Assembly: GCA_963782255.1 (NCBI GenBank)
Contig: CAWAIS010000002.1
Span: 1,178,001 to 1,242,000, forward strand
Source of the DNA: Roseiarcus sp963782255
Lineage (GTDB): Bacteria; Pseudomonadota; Alphaproteobacteria; Rhizobiales; Beijerinckiaceae
DNA: 64,000 nt
Direction: 5' to 3'
Shown: positions 28,606 to 36,885 of the stretch, one piece after another
How positions within the stretch are numbered: the stretch's first letter is position 1
How the letters are laid out: each line of letters begins with the position of its first letter
The notes under the pieces: generated by a model
What the model was told of the DNA's origin: nothing
Seen by the model: only the letters and a program-made list of their open reading frames with translations
Database searches by the model: none
Made by a program: the position numbers and the translations under genes

Positions 28606-29423
28606 ACGATCATGTCGCGCCAGCGCCGCGCAGCTCCTTCGCGATGGCGATGCGCGTGCTGCCGAATGAGCAGCGCGAGGCGATGTTTTCCATCTATCGG
28701 TTCTGCCGCGCGGTCGACGACATTGCGGACGAGCCGCAATACAGATCGCCGGCCGAGCGCATGAGCGAGCTTCAGCGCTGGCGGGTCAACGTCGACGCCC
28801 TGTTCGCGGGACGATGTCCGCCTGAGCTCGCCGATCTCGGCGCGGCTGTGCGGCGCTACGGCCTGCGGCGGGAGGACTTCAACGCCGTGATCGACGGCGT
28901 GACGATGGACGCGGCGGATGGCATCCGCGCGCCGGACTGGGCGACGCTCGACCTCTACTGCGACCGTGTCGCGAGCGCCGTCGGACGGCTATCGGTGCGG
29001 ATCTTCGGGCTCGGGCCCGATTCTGGCGAGGCTCTGGCCTTTCACCTCGGGCGCGCGCTGCAGCTCACGAACATCCTGCGCGACGTCGACGAGGACGCGG
29101 CGATGGGGCGGCTCTATCTGCCGCACGAGGCGCTCGAAGCAGCCCATGTCGCGAGCGAGGAGCCACTCGCGGCGGCGGCCGACCCGAATCTCCCAACCGC
29201 CTGCATGGAGGTCGCGGAACACGCGCGGCGTCACTTCGAGGAGGCAGAGCCGATCATGGCTCACGCGCCGCGCCTTGCCGTGCGCGCCCCGAGGCTGATG
29301 GCGGCAGCCTACCGGTCGATGCTCGATAGCATGGTCGCGCACGGCTTTGCCCCTCCGAGGAGACGCGCGAAGCCGAGCAGGCTGCGCGTCCTCGGCGCTC
29401 TCATCTGCTACGGGGTGATATGA
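28602..29423 (+). CDS. hpnD: HpnD, presqualene diphosphate synthase
   Basis: Condenses two farnesyl diphosphates to presqualene diphosphate, the first committed step of the HpnCDE squalene route. The 273-residue protein has FSIYRFCRAVDDIADEP and QLTNILRDVDEDAAMGRLYL, the two metal-diphosphate motifs (DxxxD type). It starts with GTG at 28602 overlapping the hpnC stop and ends with an ATGA overlap with hpnE. Confidence 0.94.
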   Translation: MNDHVAPAPRSSFAMAMRVLPNEQREAMFSIYRFCRAVDDIADEPQYRSPAERMSELQRWRVNVDALFAGRCPPELADLGAAVRRYGLRREDFNAVIDGVTMDAADGIRAPDWATLDLYCDRVASAVGRLSVRIFGLGPDSGEALAFHLGRALQLTNILRDVDEDAAMGRLYLPHEALEAAHVASEEPLAAAADPNLPTACMEVAEHARRHFEEAEPIMAHAPRLAVRAPRLMAAAYRSMLDSMVAHGFAPPRRRAKPSRLRVLGALICYGVI

Positions 29424-30706
29424 GCGGGGGCGCCGTCCATATCGTCGGTGCCGGCCTTGCGGGTTTGAGCGCGGCTGTTCGCTCAGTCGACGCCGGTCTG
29501 TCGACCATCGTTTACGAAGCGAGCGGCGCAGCAGGCGGCCGGTGCCGCTCATTCTTCGACAGGGCGCTCGGCGTCGAGGTCGACAACGGCAACCATTTGC
29601 TCCTGTCGGGCAATCGCGTCGCGCTCGACTATCTGAAGCGCATCGGCTCGCTCGACCGATTGACCGGGCCGGACGCGGCAGTGTTCGATTTCGCCGATCT
29701 CAAGACGGGTGAGCGCTGGCGGCTGCGCCCGAACGACGGGCGGGCGCCGTGGTGGCTCTTCGACCGAAGTCGGCGCGCGCCAGGAACGGCGCTATCTGAA
29801 TATTTCGCTCCGCTTTCGGTTTTCTGGGCGCCGAGCACGGCTGTGCTGAGTCACGCAATGTCGTGCTCGGGTCCACTCTACGAGCGGCTCTGGCGTCCGG
29901 TCCTGCTTTCGGCGCTCAACACGGAACCGGCCGAGAGTTCCGCCAGCCTCGTCGCAGCGATCTTGCGCGAAACGCTTGGCGCGGGCGGCAGGGCCTGCCG
30001 TCCGCTGACCACTCGCGATGGGCTTTCGCGCACCTTGATCGATCCGGCGCTGGAGCATGTCCGCCGCGCCGGCGGCGCCCTGCGGTTGGGCGAAATGCTT
30101 CGGGGAGTGCGCTTCGAGGGCGAACGCGCCGTCGCGCTTGCGTTCGAGAGCGAGACGGTTTCGCTCCGCCGCGACGACGCGGTGATCGTCGCGGTTCCGC
30201 CGTGGAGCGCTCAGGAGCTGCTCCCGGACATCGAAGCGCCGAACGAATTCAGAGCGATCGTCAACGCGCATTTTCGCGTCGAGCCGCCAGCCGAATGCCC
30301 GCCGATCCTTGGCGTCGTCAACGGCATGACCCAGTGGCTCTTCGCCTATCCCGACCGCCTCTCGGTGACGATCAGCGCCGCGGATGATCTCATCGATCGC
30401 CCGCGCGAGGAACTCGCGGCGGACATCTGGCGCGAGGTCGCTTCCCTGACCGGGCTTCCACGCGCGATTCCGCCGTGGCGCGTCGTGAAGGAAAAGCGGG
30501 CGACGTTCGCCGCGACGCCGGCTCAGGACATCAGGCGCCCGCCCTCGCGCACGCGGTGGGAGAACGTCGCGCTGGCCGGCGATTGGGTTCAAACCGGTCT
30601 TCCGGCGACGATCGAGGGAGCGGTTCGCTCCGGCGCCGCGGCGGCTACTCTCGTCGCCGAACGAGCGGCCTCGCCGGCGATTCACGCGATCGGAGCGCTG
30701 CAATGA
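29420..30706 (+). CDS. hpnE: HpnE, hydroxysqualene dehydroxylase (FAD-dependent)
   Basis: Amine-oxidase/desaturase-type flavoprotein of 428 residues that reduces hydroxysqualene to squalene. The dinucleotide-binding start is VHIVGAGLAGLSAAVRSVDA followed by YEASGAAGGRCRSFFD, and the C-terminal FAD contact is LAGDWVQTGLPATIEGAVRS. It completes the HpnC-HpnD-HpnE set, which replaces a single squalene synthase. The stop overlaps the shc start (ATGA). Confidence 0.94.
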   Translation: MSGGAVHIVGAGLAGLSAAVRSVDAGLSTIVYEASGAAGGRCRSFFDRALGVEVDNGNHLLLSGNRVALDYLKRIGSLDRLTGPDAAVFDFADLKTGERWRLRPNDGRAPWWLFDRSRRAPGTALSEYFAPLSVFWAPSTAVLSHAMSCSGPLYERLWRPVLLSALNTEPAESSASLVAAILRETLGAGGRACRPLTTRDGLSRTLIDPALEHVRRAGGALRLGEMLRGVRFEGERAVALAFESETVSLRRDDAVIVAVPPWSAQELLPDIEAPNEFRAIVNAHFRVEPPAECPPILGVVNGMTQWLFAYPDRLSVTISAADDLIDRPREELAADIWREVASLTGLPRAIPPWRVVKEKRATFAATPAQDIRRPPSRTRWENVALAGDWVQTGLPATIEGAVRSGAAAATLVAERAASPAIHAIGALQ

Positions 30707-32676
30707 CGATTTTCGTGGGCAAGCCGGCAGGCGAGCTCTCGCTCGACGCCATCGAGCGCCAGATTAACAAGGCCGCCGCGGCCCTGCGCGCACAACAGCA
30801 GGGCGACGGCCACTGGTGCTTCGAACTCGAGGCGGACGCGACGATCCCTGCGGAATACGTGCTCCTGCGCCACTTCCGCGGCGAACCCCCCGATTTCGAA
30901 CTCGAGCGCAAGATTGCGGCCTATCTCCGCCGGGTCCAGAACGCTGACGGCGGCTGGCCGCTTTTTCATGCGGGCGCGTTCGACATGAGCGCCAGCGTCA
31001 AAGCCTATTTCGCCTTGAAGATGATCGGCGACGACCCTGAGGCGCCGCATATGGCGCGCGCGAGGGAGATCATCCTTGCGCACGGCGGCGCGGCGAGGAG
31101 CAATGTCTTCACGCGCTTCCTGATGGCGCTTTACGGCGCGATCCCGTGGAGCGGCGTTCCGACGATGCCAGTCGAGATCATGCTCTTGCCGCGCTGGTTT
31201 CCTTTCCATCTCGACAAAGTCTCCTATTGGGCGCGCACGGTGCTCGTTCCTTTGCTCGTGCTTCAGGCGCTGAAGCCGCGCGCCGCCAATCCGCGCGGGG
31301 TCGGCATCATAGAGCTGTTCACGGCGCCCCCGGAGACGGTGCGCAAGTGGCCGGCCGGAGCGCATCAGCACTGGGCCTGGGTGAAAGCGTTCGGAGCGAT
31401 CGACCGGCTGTTGAAGTTCGGCGAGCCCTTCTTTCCCTCTTCGACGCGCCGCCGCGCCATCAATGCGGCGGTCGCCTTCGTGACCGAGCGCCTCAACGGC
31501 GATGACGGTCTCGGCGCCATCTATCCTGCGATGGCGAACGCGCTGCTCATGTTCGATGCGCTCGGCTATCCGAGCGATCATGCCTATGTCATCCAGGCCC
31601 GCCGATCGATCGAACGGCTTCTCGTCGTCCGCGATCGCGAAGCCTATTGCCAGCCTTGCTTCTCGCCGGTGTGGGACACGGCGCTCGCGACGCATGCGCT
31701 CCTCGAGGCGGGAGGCGACGAGGACAGGGCTTCGGCAAGAGCCGGGCTTCAGTGGCTGAAACCGCTCCAGGTCCTCGACGTCAAGGGAGATTGGGCGGCG
31801 CAACGGCCGAGCGTGAGGCCGGGCGGGTGGGCCTTCCAGTACGCCAATCCGCATTATCCCGATCTCGACGATACGGCGGTGGTCGTCATGGCGATGGATC
31901 GCGCGGACCGCGAGGACTTCGGCGCCGGCGGACTCTATGCGGACGCGGTTGATCGGGCCCACGAGTGGTTGGAAGGGCTGCAAAGCAAGGACGGCGGCTG
32001 GGCCGCGTTCGACGCCGACAACATTTATCACTACCTCAACAACATTCCCTTCGCGGACCATGGCGCGCTGCTCGATCCGCCGACTGCCGACGTCACCGCC
32101 CGCTGCGTGTCCATGCTGGCGCAACTGGGGGAGCGGCGCGACGCGAAGGCCGCTTTGGCGCGCGGGCTTCAGGCTTTGCTCGCCGCTCAGGAAAAAGACG
32201 GAAGCTGGTTCGGCCGGTGGGGCATGAATTACATCTACGGCACCTGGTCGGCGCTTTGCGCTTTGGCCGCGGCCGAAGTCGACCCGTTGTCGACGCCCGT
32301 TCGTCGCGCGGTCGAATGGCTGCTGAGCATTCAGAACGCCGACGGCGGATGGGGTGAAGCGGGCGACAGCTACAAGCTCGACTACAAGGGATATGAGCCG
32401 GCGCCGAGCACGGCGTCACAAACGTCGTGGGCCGTGCTCGCGCTTTTGGCGGCGGGGGAGACGGACTGCGTCGCGGTCGAGCGCGGCGTCGCCTTCCTTG
32501 CCACGACGGAGGAGGACGACGGCTTCTGGGACGAGCCCTACTATACGGCGACGGGATTTCCGCGCGTTTTTTACCTCCGATACCACGGGTATTCAAAGAT
32601 ATTTCCGCTGTGGGCGCTCGCCCGTTACCGGAACCTGAAGCGCGGTAACAGCCGGTCGGTCCGCCTTGGCATGTGA
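30703..32676 (+). CDS. shc: Squalene-hopene cyclase
   Basis: Membrane-associated class II triterpene cyclase (657 residues, usual length) that turns squalene into hopene/hopanol. The catalytic acid motif DxDD is DLDDTAVV at residues 387-390. Several QW-type repeats are seen (RRVQNADGGWPLFHAG, LQSKDGGWAAFDADN, IQNADGGWGEAGDSY). It is the fifth gene of the overlapping hpn operon. The following gene is 118 nt away, a larger gap than elsewhere in the operon, so an extra promoter could lie there. Confidence 0.97.
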   Translation: MTIFVGKPAGELSLDAIERQINKAAAALRAQQQGDGHWCFELEADATIPAEYVLLRHFRGEPPDFELERKIAAYLRRVQNADGGWPLFHAGAFDMSASVKAYFALKMIGDDPEAPHMARAREIILAHGGAARSNVFTRFLMALYGAIPWSGVPTMPVEIMLLPRWFPFHLDKVSYWARTVLVPLLVLQALKPRAANPRGVGIIELFTAPPETVRKWPAGAHQHWAWVKAFGAIDRLLKFGEPFFPSSTRRRAINAAVAFVTERLNGDDGLGAIYPAMANALLMFDALGYPSDHAYVIQARRSIERLLVVRDREAYCQPCFSPVWDTALATHALLEAGGDEDRASARAGLQWLKPLQVLDVKGDWAAQRPSVRPGGWAFQYANPHYPDLDDTAVVVMAMDRADREDFGAGGLYADAVDRAHEWLEGLQSKDGGWAAFDADNIYHYLNNIPFADHGALLDPPTADVTARCVSMLAQLGERRDAKAALARGLQALLAAQEKDGSWFGRWGMNYIYGTWSALCALAAAEVDPLSTPVRRAVEWLLSIQNADGGWGEAGDSYKLDYKGYEPAPSTASQTSWAVLALLAAGETDCVAVERGVAFLATTEEDDGFWDEPYYTATGFPRVFYLRYHGYSKIFPLWALARYRNLKRGNSRSVRLGM

Positions 32677-32794
32677 AACGCGTCGGAACCGGCGGCGCCA
32701 TTGGGGCCGTTCAGTCGATCGTTCCACGCCGCTTGAGGGGAACTTTGCCGGTTATCACGCGTTTCGCGTTCCCAACCGAAAAGTGGGACGCACG

Positions 32795-35614
32795 ATGCTC
32801 CTGGACACAATCCGCAATCCTGAGGACCTGCGGCTTCACAATGCGGCGGATCTCAGGACGATCGCAGACGAATTGCGCCAAGAAACCATCCGATCGGTCG
32901 CTGTGACAGGCGGTCACCTTGGCGCAGGTCTTGGCGTCGTCGAGCTGACGGTCGCGCTCCACTACGTGTTCAACACACCGGTCGACCGTTTGATCTGGGA
33001 CGTTGGGCATCAGGCCTATCCGCACAAGATTCTGACCGGGCGTCGTCACCGCATGCATACCCTGCGCTCGGGCGGTGGGCTGTCGGGCTTCACGAAGCGC
33101 AGCGAAAGCGAATACGACCCGTTCGGCGCCGCCCATGCGGCGACTTCGATCTCGGCCGCGCTCGGCATGGCGAAGGCGCGCGATCTCGCGCGACGGACGC
33201 ACAACGTTATCGCCGTCATCGGCGACGGCTCGATTTCCGCGGGGATGGCGTTCGAAGCCTTGAACAATGCCGGCGCCGCCATGAGCCGCCTGATCGTGAT
33301 CCTCAACGATAACGAGATGTCGATCGCGCCCGCGGTCGGCGCCGTTTCCGCCTACTTCACCCGCCTGACCAAGACGCACGCAGCATGGCTCAGGGACGGG
33401 GGGACGCGCGAGGCGATGTTGCCCAACTCGGGCGCCGGCTCGTTCTTCGAAGACATCGGCTTCCGCTATGTCGGTCCGATCGACGGCCACGACTTCGATG
33501 AGCTGCTGCCGACATTGCAGAAGGTTCGCGACTCGGACGGCGGCCCGTTCCTCATCCACGCGGTTACGCAAAAGGGCAAGGGCTATGCGCCCGCGGAGGC
33601 GTCGAGCGACCGCTGCCACAGCGTCGCGAAATTCGACGTTGCGACCGGCGTCCAGGTGAAGCCAAAGTCCAGCCCGCCCTCCTATACGAAGGTGTTCGGC
33701 GAGAGCCTCGTGAGAGAGGCTCGCAAGGACGAGCGCATTGTCGCGGTGACCGCCGCAATGCGTAGCGGCACCGGTCTCGACATCTTCGGCAAGGCGTTTC
33801 CGACCCGAACCTTCGACGTCGGCATCGCCGAGCAGCACGCGGTGACCTTCGCGGCGGGACTGGCTGCGGAGGGTTACAAGCCGTTCTGCGCGATCTATTC
33901 TACCTTTCTGCAGCGGGGATACGACCAGGTTGTCCATGACGTAGCGTTGCAATCGCTGCCGGTGCGCTTCGCCGTCGATCGCGCGGGCCTCGTGGGCGCG
34001 GACGGCCCCACGCACGCCGGGTCCTTCGACATCGCCTACCTCGGCTGCCTGCCGGGCTTCGTCATCATGGCGGCGGCGGACGAAGGCGAACTCGCGCGCA
34101 TGGTCGCAACGGCCGCGGTCATCGACGATCGTCCGTGCGCCCTGCGCTATCCGCGCGGAGACGGGACTGGCGCGGCAGTCCCGGAAATCGCGGCCCCGCT
34201 CAAGATCGGAAGGGGACGGGTCGTTCGCGAAGGCGGCGACATTGCGCTCCTATCGCTCGGCGCCCGGCTGAAGGAGTGCCTGCGGGCCGCGGACGAACTG
34301 GCAAAATTCGGCCTATCCGCGACAGTGGCCGACGCCCGATTCGCCAAACCGCTCGACATCGACCTCATTCTTGGCCTCGCCGACGAGCACGAGGCGCTGA
34401 TCACGATCGAGGAAGGATCGATCGGCGGATTCGGCTCGCATGTGACGCAGCTATTGATGGAGCACGGGCGGCTCGACGGCGGCCTCAAGGCGCGCTCCAT
34501 GGTCCTGCCCGACGCATTCCTCGAGCAAGACGATCCGGCGGCGATGTATGCGAAAGCAAAGCTCGACGCGAATGGCGTCGTATCGAAGGTGTTCGAGGCG
34601 CTGAATCGCGAACCGTGCCATCCGCGGCGGATTTCTCCGGCGCGGTTTCCGTTTTCGCCGCGGCGCGCGTGGGAAAACAGGACGCCTCTGCGCATCCTTC
34701 TTGCCAAGCCCCGGGGGTTCTGTGCGGGCGTCGTGCGGGCGATCGATATCGTCGAGCGCTCGCTCGAGAAGCACGACGCTCCCGTCTATGTTCGGCACGA
34801 AATCGTTCACAACAAGCGCGTGGTCGACACGCTGAAGGCAAAGGGCGCCAAATTCGTGGAGGAGCTGTCCGAGGTTCCCGATCGATCGGTGGTGATCTTC
34901 AGCGCGCACGGCGTCCCCAAACGGGTGGAGCAGGAAGCGGCGTCGCGCGGGCTTGCGGTTCACAACGCGACCTGTCCTCTCGTCACCAAGGTGCACAATC
35001 AGGCCAAACGCTATGTCGCGCAGGGTCGGACGGTGATCCTGATCGGCCACGCCGGCCATCCGGAGGTCGAAGGCACTTTGGGCCAGATTTCGGGGCCGAT
35101 CGCCCTCGTTCAGAACGAGCGCGAGGTCGAGGCCTTGGGCATCCCCGCGGACACGCCGGTCGGTTACGTAACGCAGACGACGCTCAGCGTCGACGACACC
35201 AAGGGGATCATCGCCGCCCTTCAGCGACGTTTCTCCGACATCATCGGTCCCGACATTCGCGACATCTGCTACGCGACGCAGAACCGGCAGTGGGCGGTCC
35301 GGGAGCTGTGCAAAGAGGTCGACGTCGTTCTGGTGGTCGGCGCGAAGAACAGCTCCAACTCGAATCGCTTATGCGAGATCAGCACGCAGATGGGCGTGCC
35401 GAGCCATCTCATCGCCGACAGTAGCGAGATCCGGCGCGAATGGATAGACGAGGTGCGTTCAGTGGGCGTCACGGCGGGCGCGTCGGCGCCAGAAGAACTC
35501 GTCTCCGACGTCGTCCGCTACCTCGCAAGCCTCCGTCCGGTCGAGATTTCGACGCTCAATGGTCCGGAAGAGGTGATCGAGTTCAAGCTCCCGATGGACC
35601 TTGCGAGGGCTTAA
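32795..35614 (+). CDS. dxs-ispH: DXS-IspH fusion: 1-deoxyxylulose-5-phosphate synthase joined to HMBPP reductase
   Basis: A single uninterrupted frame of 939 codons. Residues 1-~606 are DXS, the thiamine-diphosphate enzyme that starts the MEP isoprenoid pathway (TGGHLGAGLGVVELTVALHY, WDVGHQAYPHKILTGR, VIGDGSISAGMAFEALNNAG, GIAEQHAVTFAAGLAAEG). A ~25-residue Arg/Pro-rich linker follows. Residues ~632-939 are IspH, the 4Fe-4S enzyme that ends the pathway, with all three cluster cysteines (643 GFCAGV, 727 NATCPL, 825 ICYATQ), the EIVHN and GHAGHPEVEGT motifs and SSNSNRL. After the in-frame GTG at residue 599 no ATG, GTG or TTG precedes the IspH domain. I start at ATG 32795 (MLLDTIRNPEDLR); the frame is open to 32666 but that part is not conserved. 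Confidence 0.95.
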   Translation: MLLDTIRNPEDLRLHNAADLRTIADELRQETIRSVAVTGGHLGAGLGVVELTVALHYVFNTPVDRLIWDVGHQAYPHKILTGRRHRMHTLRSGGGLSGFTKRSESEYDPFGAAHAATSISAALGMAKARDLARRTHNVIAVIGDGSISAGMAFEALNNAGAAMSRLIVILNDNEMSIAPAVGAVSAYFTRLTKTHAAWLRDGGTREAMLPNSGAGSFFEDIGFRYVGPIDGHDFDELLPTLQKVRDSDGGPFLIHAVTQKGKGYAPAEASSDRCHSVAKFDVATGVQVKPKSSPPSYTKVFGESLVREARKDERIVAVTAAMRSGTGLDIFGKAFPTRTFDVGIAEQHAVTFAAGLAAEGYKPFCAIYSTFLQRGYDQVVHDVALQSLPVRFAVDRAGLVGADGPTHAGSFDIAYLGCLPGFVIMAAADEGELARMVATAAVIDDRPCALRYPRGDGTGAAVPEIAAPLKIGRGRVVREGGDIALLSLGARLKECLRAADELAKFGLSATVADARFAKPLDIDLILGLADEHEALITIEEGSIGGFGSHVTQLLMEHGRLDGGLKARSMVLPDAFLEQDDPAAMYAKAKLDANGVVSKVFEALNREPCHPRRISPARFPFSPRRAWENRTPLRILLAKPRGFCAGVVRAIDIVERSLEKHDAPVYVRHEIVHNKRVVDTLKAKGAKFVEELSEVPDRSVVIFSAHGVPKRVEQEAASRGLAVHNATCPLVTKVHNQAKRYVAQGRTVILIGHAGHPEVEGTLGQISGPIALVQNEREVEALGIPADTPVGYVTQTTLSVDDTKGIIAALQRRFSDIIGPDIRDICYATQNRQWAVRELCKEVDVVLVVGAKNSSNSNRLCEISTQMGVPSHLIADSSEIRREWIDEVRSVGVTAGASAPEELVSDVVRYLASLRPVEISTLNGPEEVIEFKLPMDLARA

Positions 35615-35660
35615 CCCCGCGTCCGGACGCCCCGGCGCACTGTCGAACGATGGAAAACTC

Positions 35661-36815
35661 ATGATTCCTTTCTTCCGGGAAGCTAAAATCGGCCTCTATA
35701 TCCTGAAGCAGAAGCTCAAGGGGCGTGAGCGGTATCCGCTCGTCCTGATGCTGGAGCCGTTGTTCCGCTGCAATCTCGCCTGCGCAGGATGCGGGAAAAT
35801 CGACTACCCGGACTTCATCCTCAATCAACGGTTGTCGGTGCGCGAATGCCTCGAGGCGGTTGACGAGTGCGGCGCGCCGGTGGTCGCGATTCCGGGCGGC
35901 GAGCCGTTGATCCACCGCGAGATCGGCGAAATCGTGAAAGGAATCGTCGCGCGGAAGAAATTCGTCTCCGTGTGCACAAACGCGCTGCTTCTGGAGAAGA
36001 AGCTGCATCTCTTCGAGCCGTCGCCCTATCTTTTCTTTTCCGTCCACCTCGATGGATTGACGGACCATCACGACCGCTCGGTGTGCCAGGAGGGCGTGTT
36101 CGACGTCGCGATATCGGCCATAAGGGAGGCTAAATCAAAAGGCTTCGCCGTCAACGTTAACGCAACGATTTTCGACGGCCATTCCGCCGAGGACATCGCG
36201 GCGTTTCTCGACCTGACGGCAGAGCTCGGGGTCGGCGTCTCGATTTCGCCGGGCTACGCCTATGAGCGCGCGCCGGATCAGGCCCACTTCCTCGCGCGGA
36301 GGAAGACCAAAGAGTTGTTCCGCCGCGTTTTCGCCATGGGCAGGGGCAAGAAATGGCGCTTGATGCATTCCTCGCTGTTCCTCGACTTTCTCGCCGGCAA
36401 CCGCGACTTTCGCTGCACGCCCTGGGGCATGCCGACCCGCAACGTTTTCGGCTGGCAGAAGCCCTGCTATCTCCTGGGCGAGGGATACGCCAAATCCTTT
36501 CGCGAGTTGATGGAGACGACGGACTGGGACAATTACGGCACCGGCCGCTACGAGAAATGCGCAAACTGCATGGCCCATTGCGGCTACGAGCCGACTGCGG
36601 CTGACGTCGCAGTGAGGCGGCCTCTTTCGGCCGCGTGGACCTCGATCCGCGGGGTGCGGACGGAGGGACCAATGGCGCCGGAGATTCCGTTGGATGAGCA
36701 GCGTCCGGCCGAGTTCGTGTTCTCGCGGCAAGTGGCGCAGATGATGGCTGACCTTCGCGTTCGGGATAAGGACGGCGTCGCCGCGCGGGGGTCGAAGACA
36801 ACCGCGGCGCACTGA
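35661..36815 (+). CDS. hpnH: HpnH, adenosylhopane synthase (radical SAM)
   Basis: Radical SAM enzyme that adds a 5'-deoxyadenosyl group to diploptene, giving adenosylhopane, the entry to C35 hopanoids. The 384-residue protein has the cluster motif LFRCNLACAGCGKIDYPD (CxxxCxxC) and the SAM-site stretch AIPGGEPLIHREIGEI. C-terminal cysteines (KCANCMAHCGYEPTA) match the family. It starts with ATG at 35661, 46 nt after the DXS-IspH stop. Confidence 0.95.
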   Translation: MIPFFREAKIGLYILKQKLKGRERYPLVLMLEPLFRCNLACAGCGKIDYPDFILNQRLSVRECLEAVDECGAPVVAIPGGEPLIHREIGEIVKGIVARKKFVSVCTNALLLEKKLHLFEPSPYLFFSVHLDGLTDHHDRSVCQEGVFDVAISAIREAKSKGFAVNVNATIFDGHSAEDIAAFLDLTAELGVGVSISPGYAYERAPDQAHFLARRKTKELFRRVFAMGRGKKWRLMHSSLFLDFLAGNRDFRCTPWGMPTRNVFGWQKPCYLLGEGYAKSFRELMETTDWDNYGTGRYEKCANCMAHCGYEPTAADVAVRRPLSAAWTSIRGVRTEGPMAPEIPLDEQRPAEFVFSRQVAQMMADLRVRDKDGVAARGSKTTAAH

Positions 36816-36885
36816 GATTGAACGCGACGGTGGTGGCCTGCCACGCGCGAGGCTGGTTGAAGCGCGGACGCTCCTTCGTTAGTTC

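Noticed and set aside
32666..32794. N-terminal extension of the DXS-IspH frame
   Set aside because: The extra 43 codons have no DXS similarity and overlap the shc end; the ATG at 32795 gives the usual DXS start.
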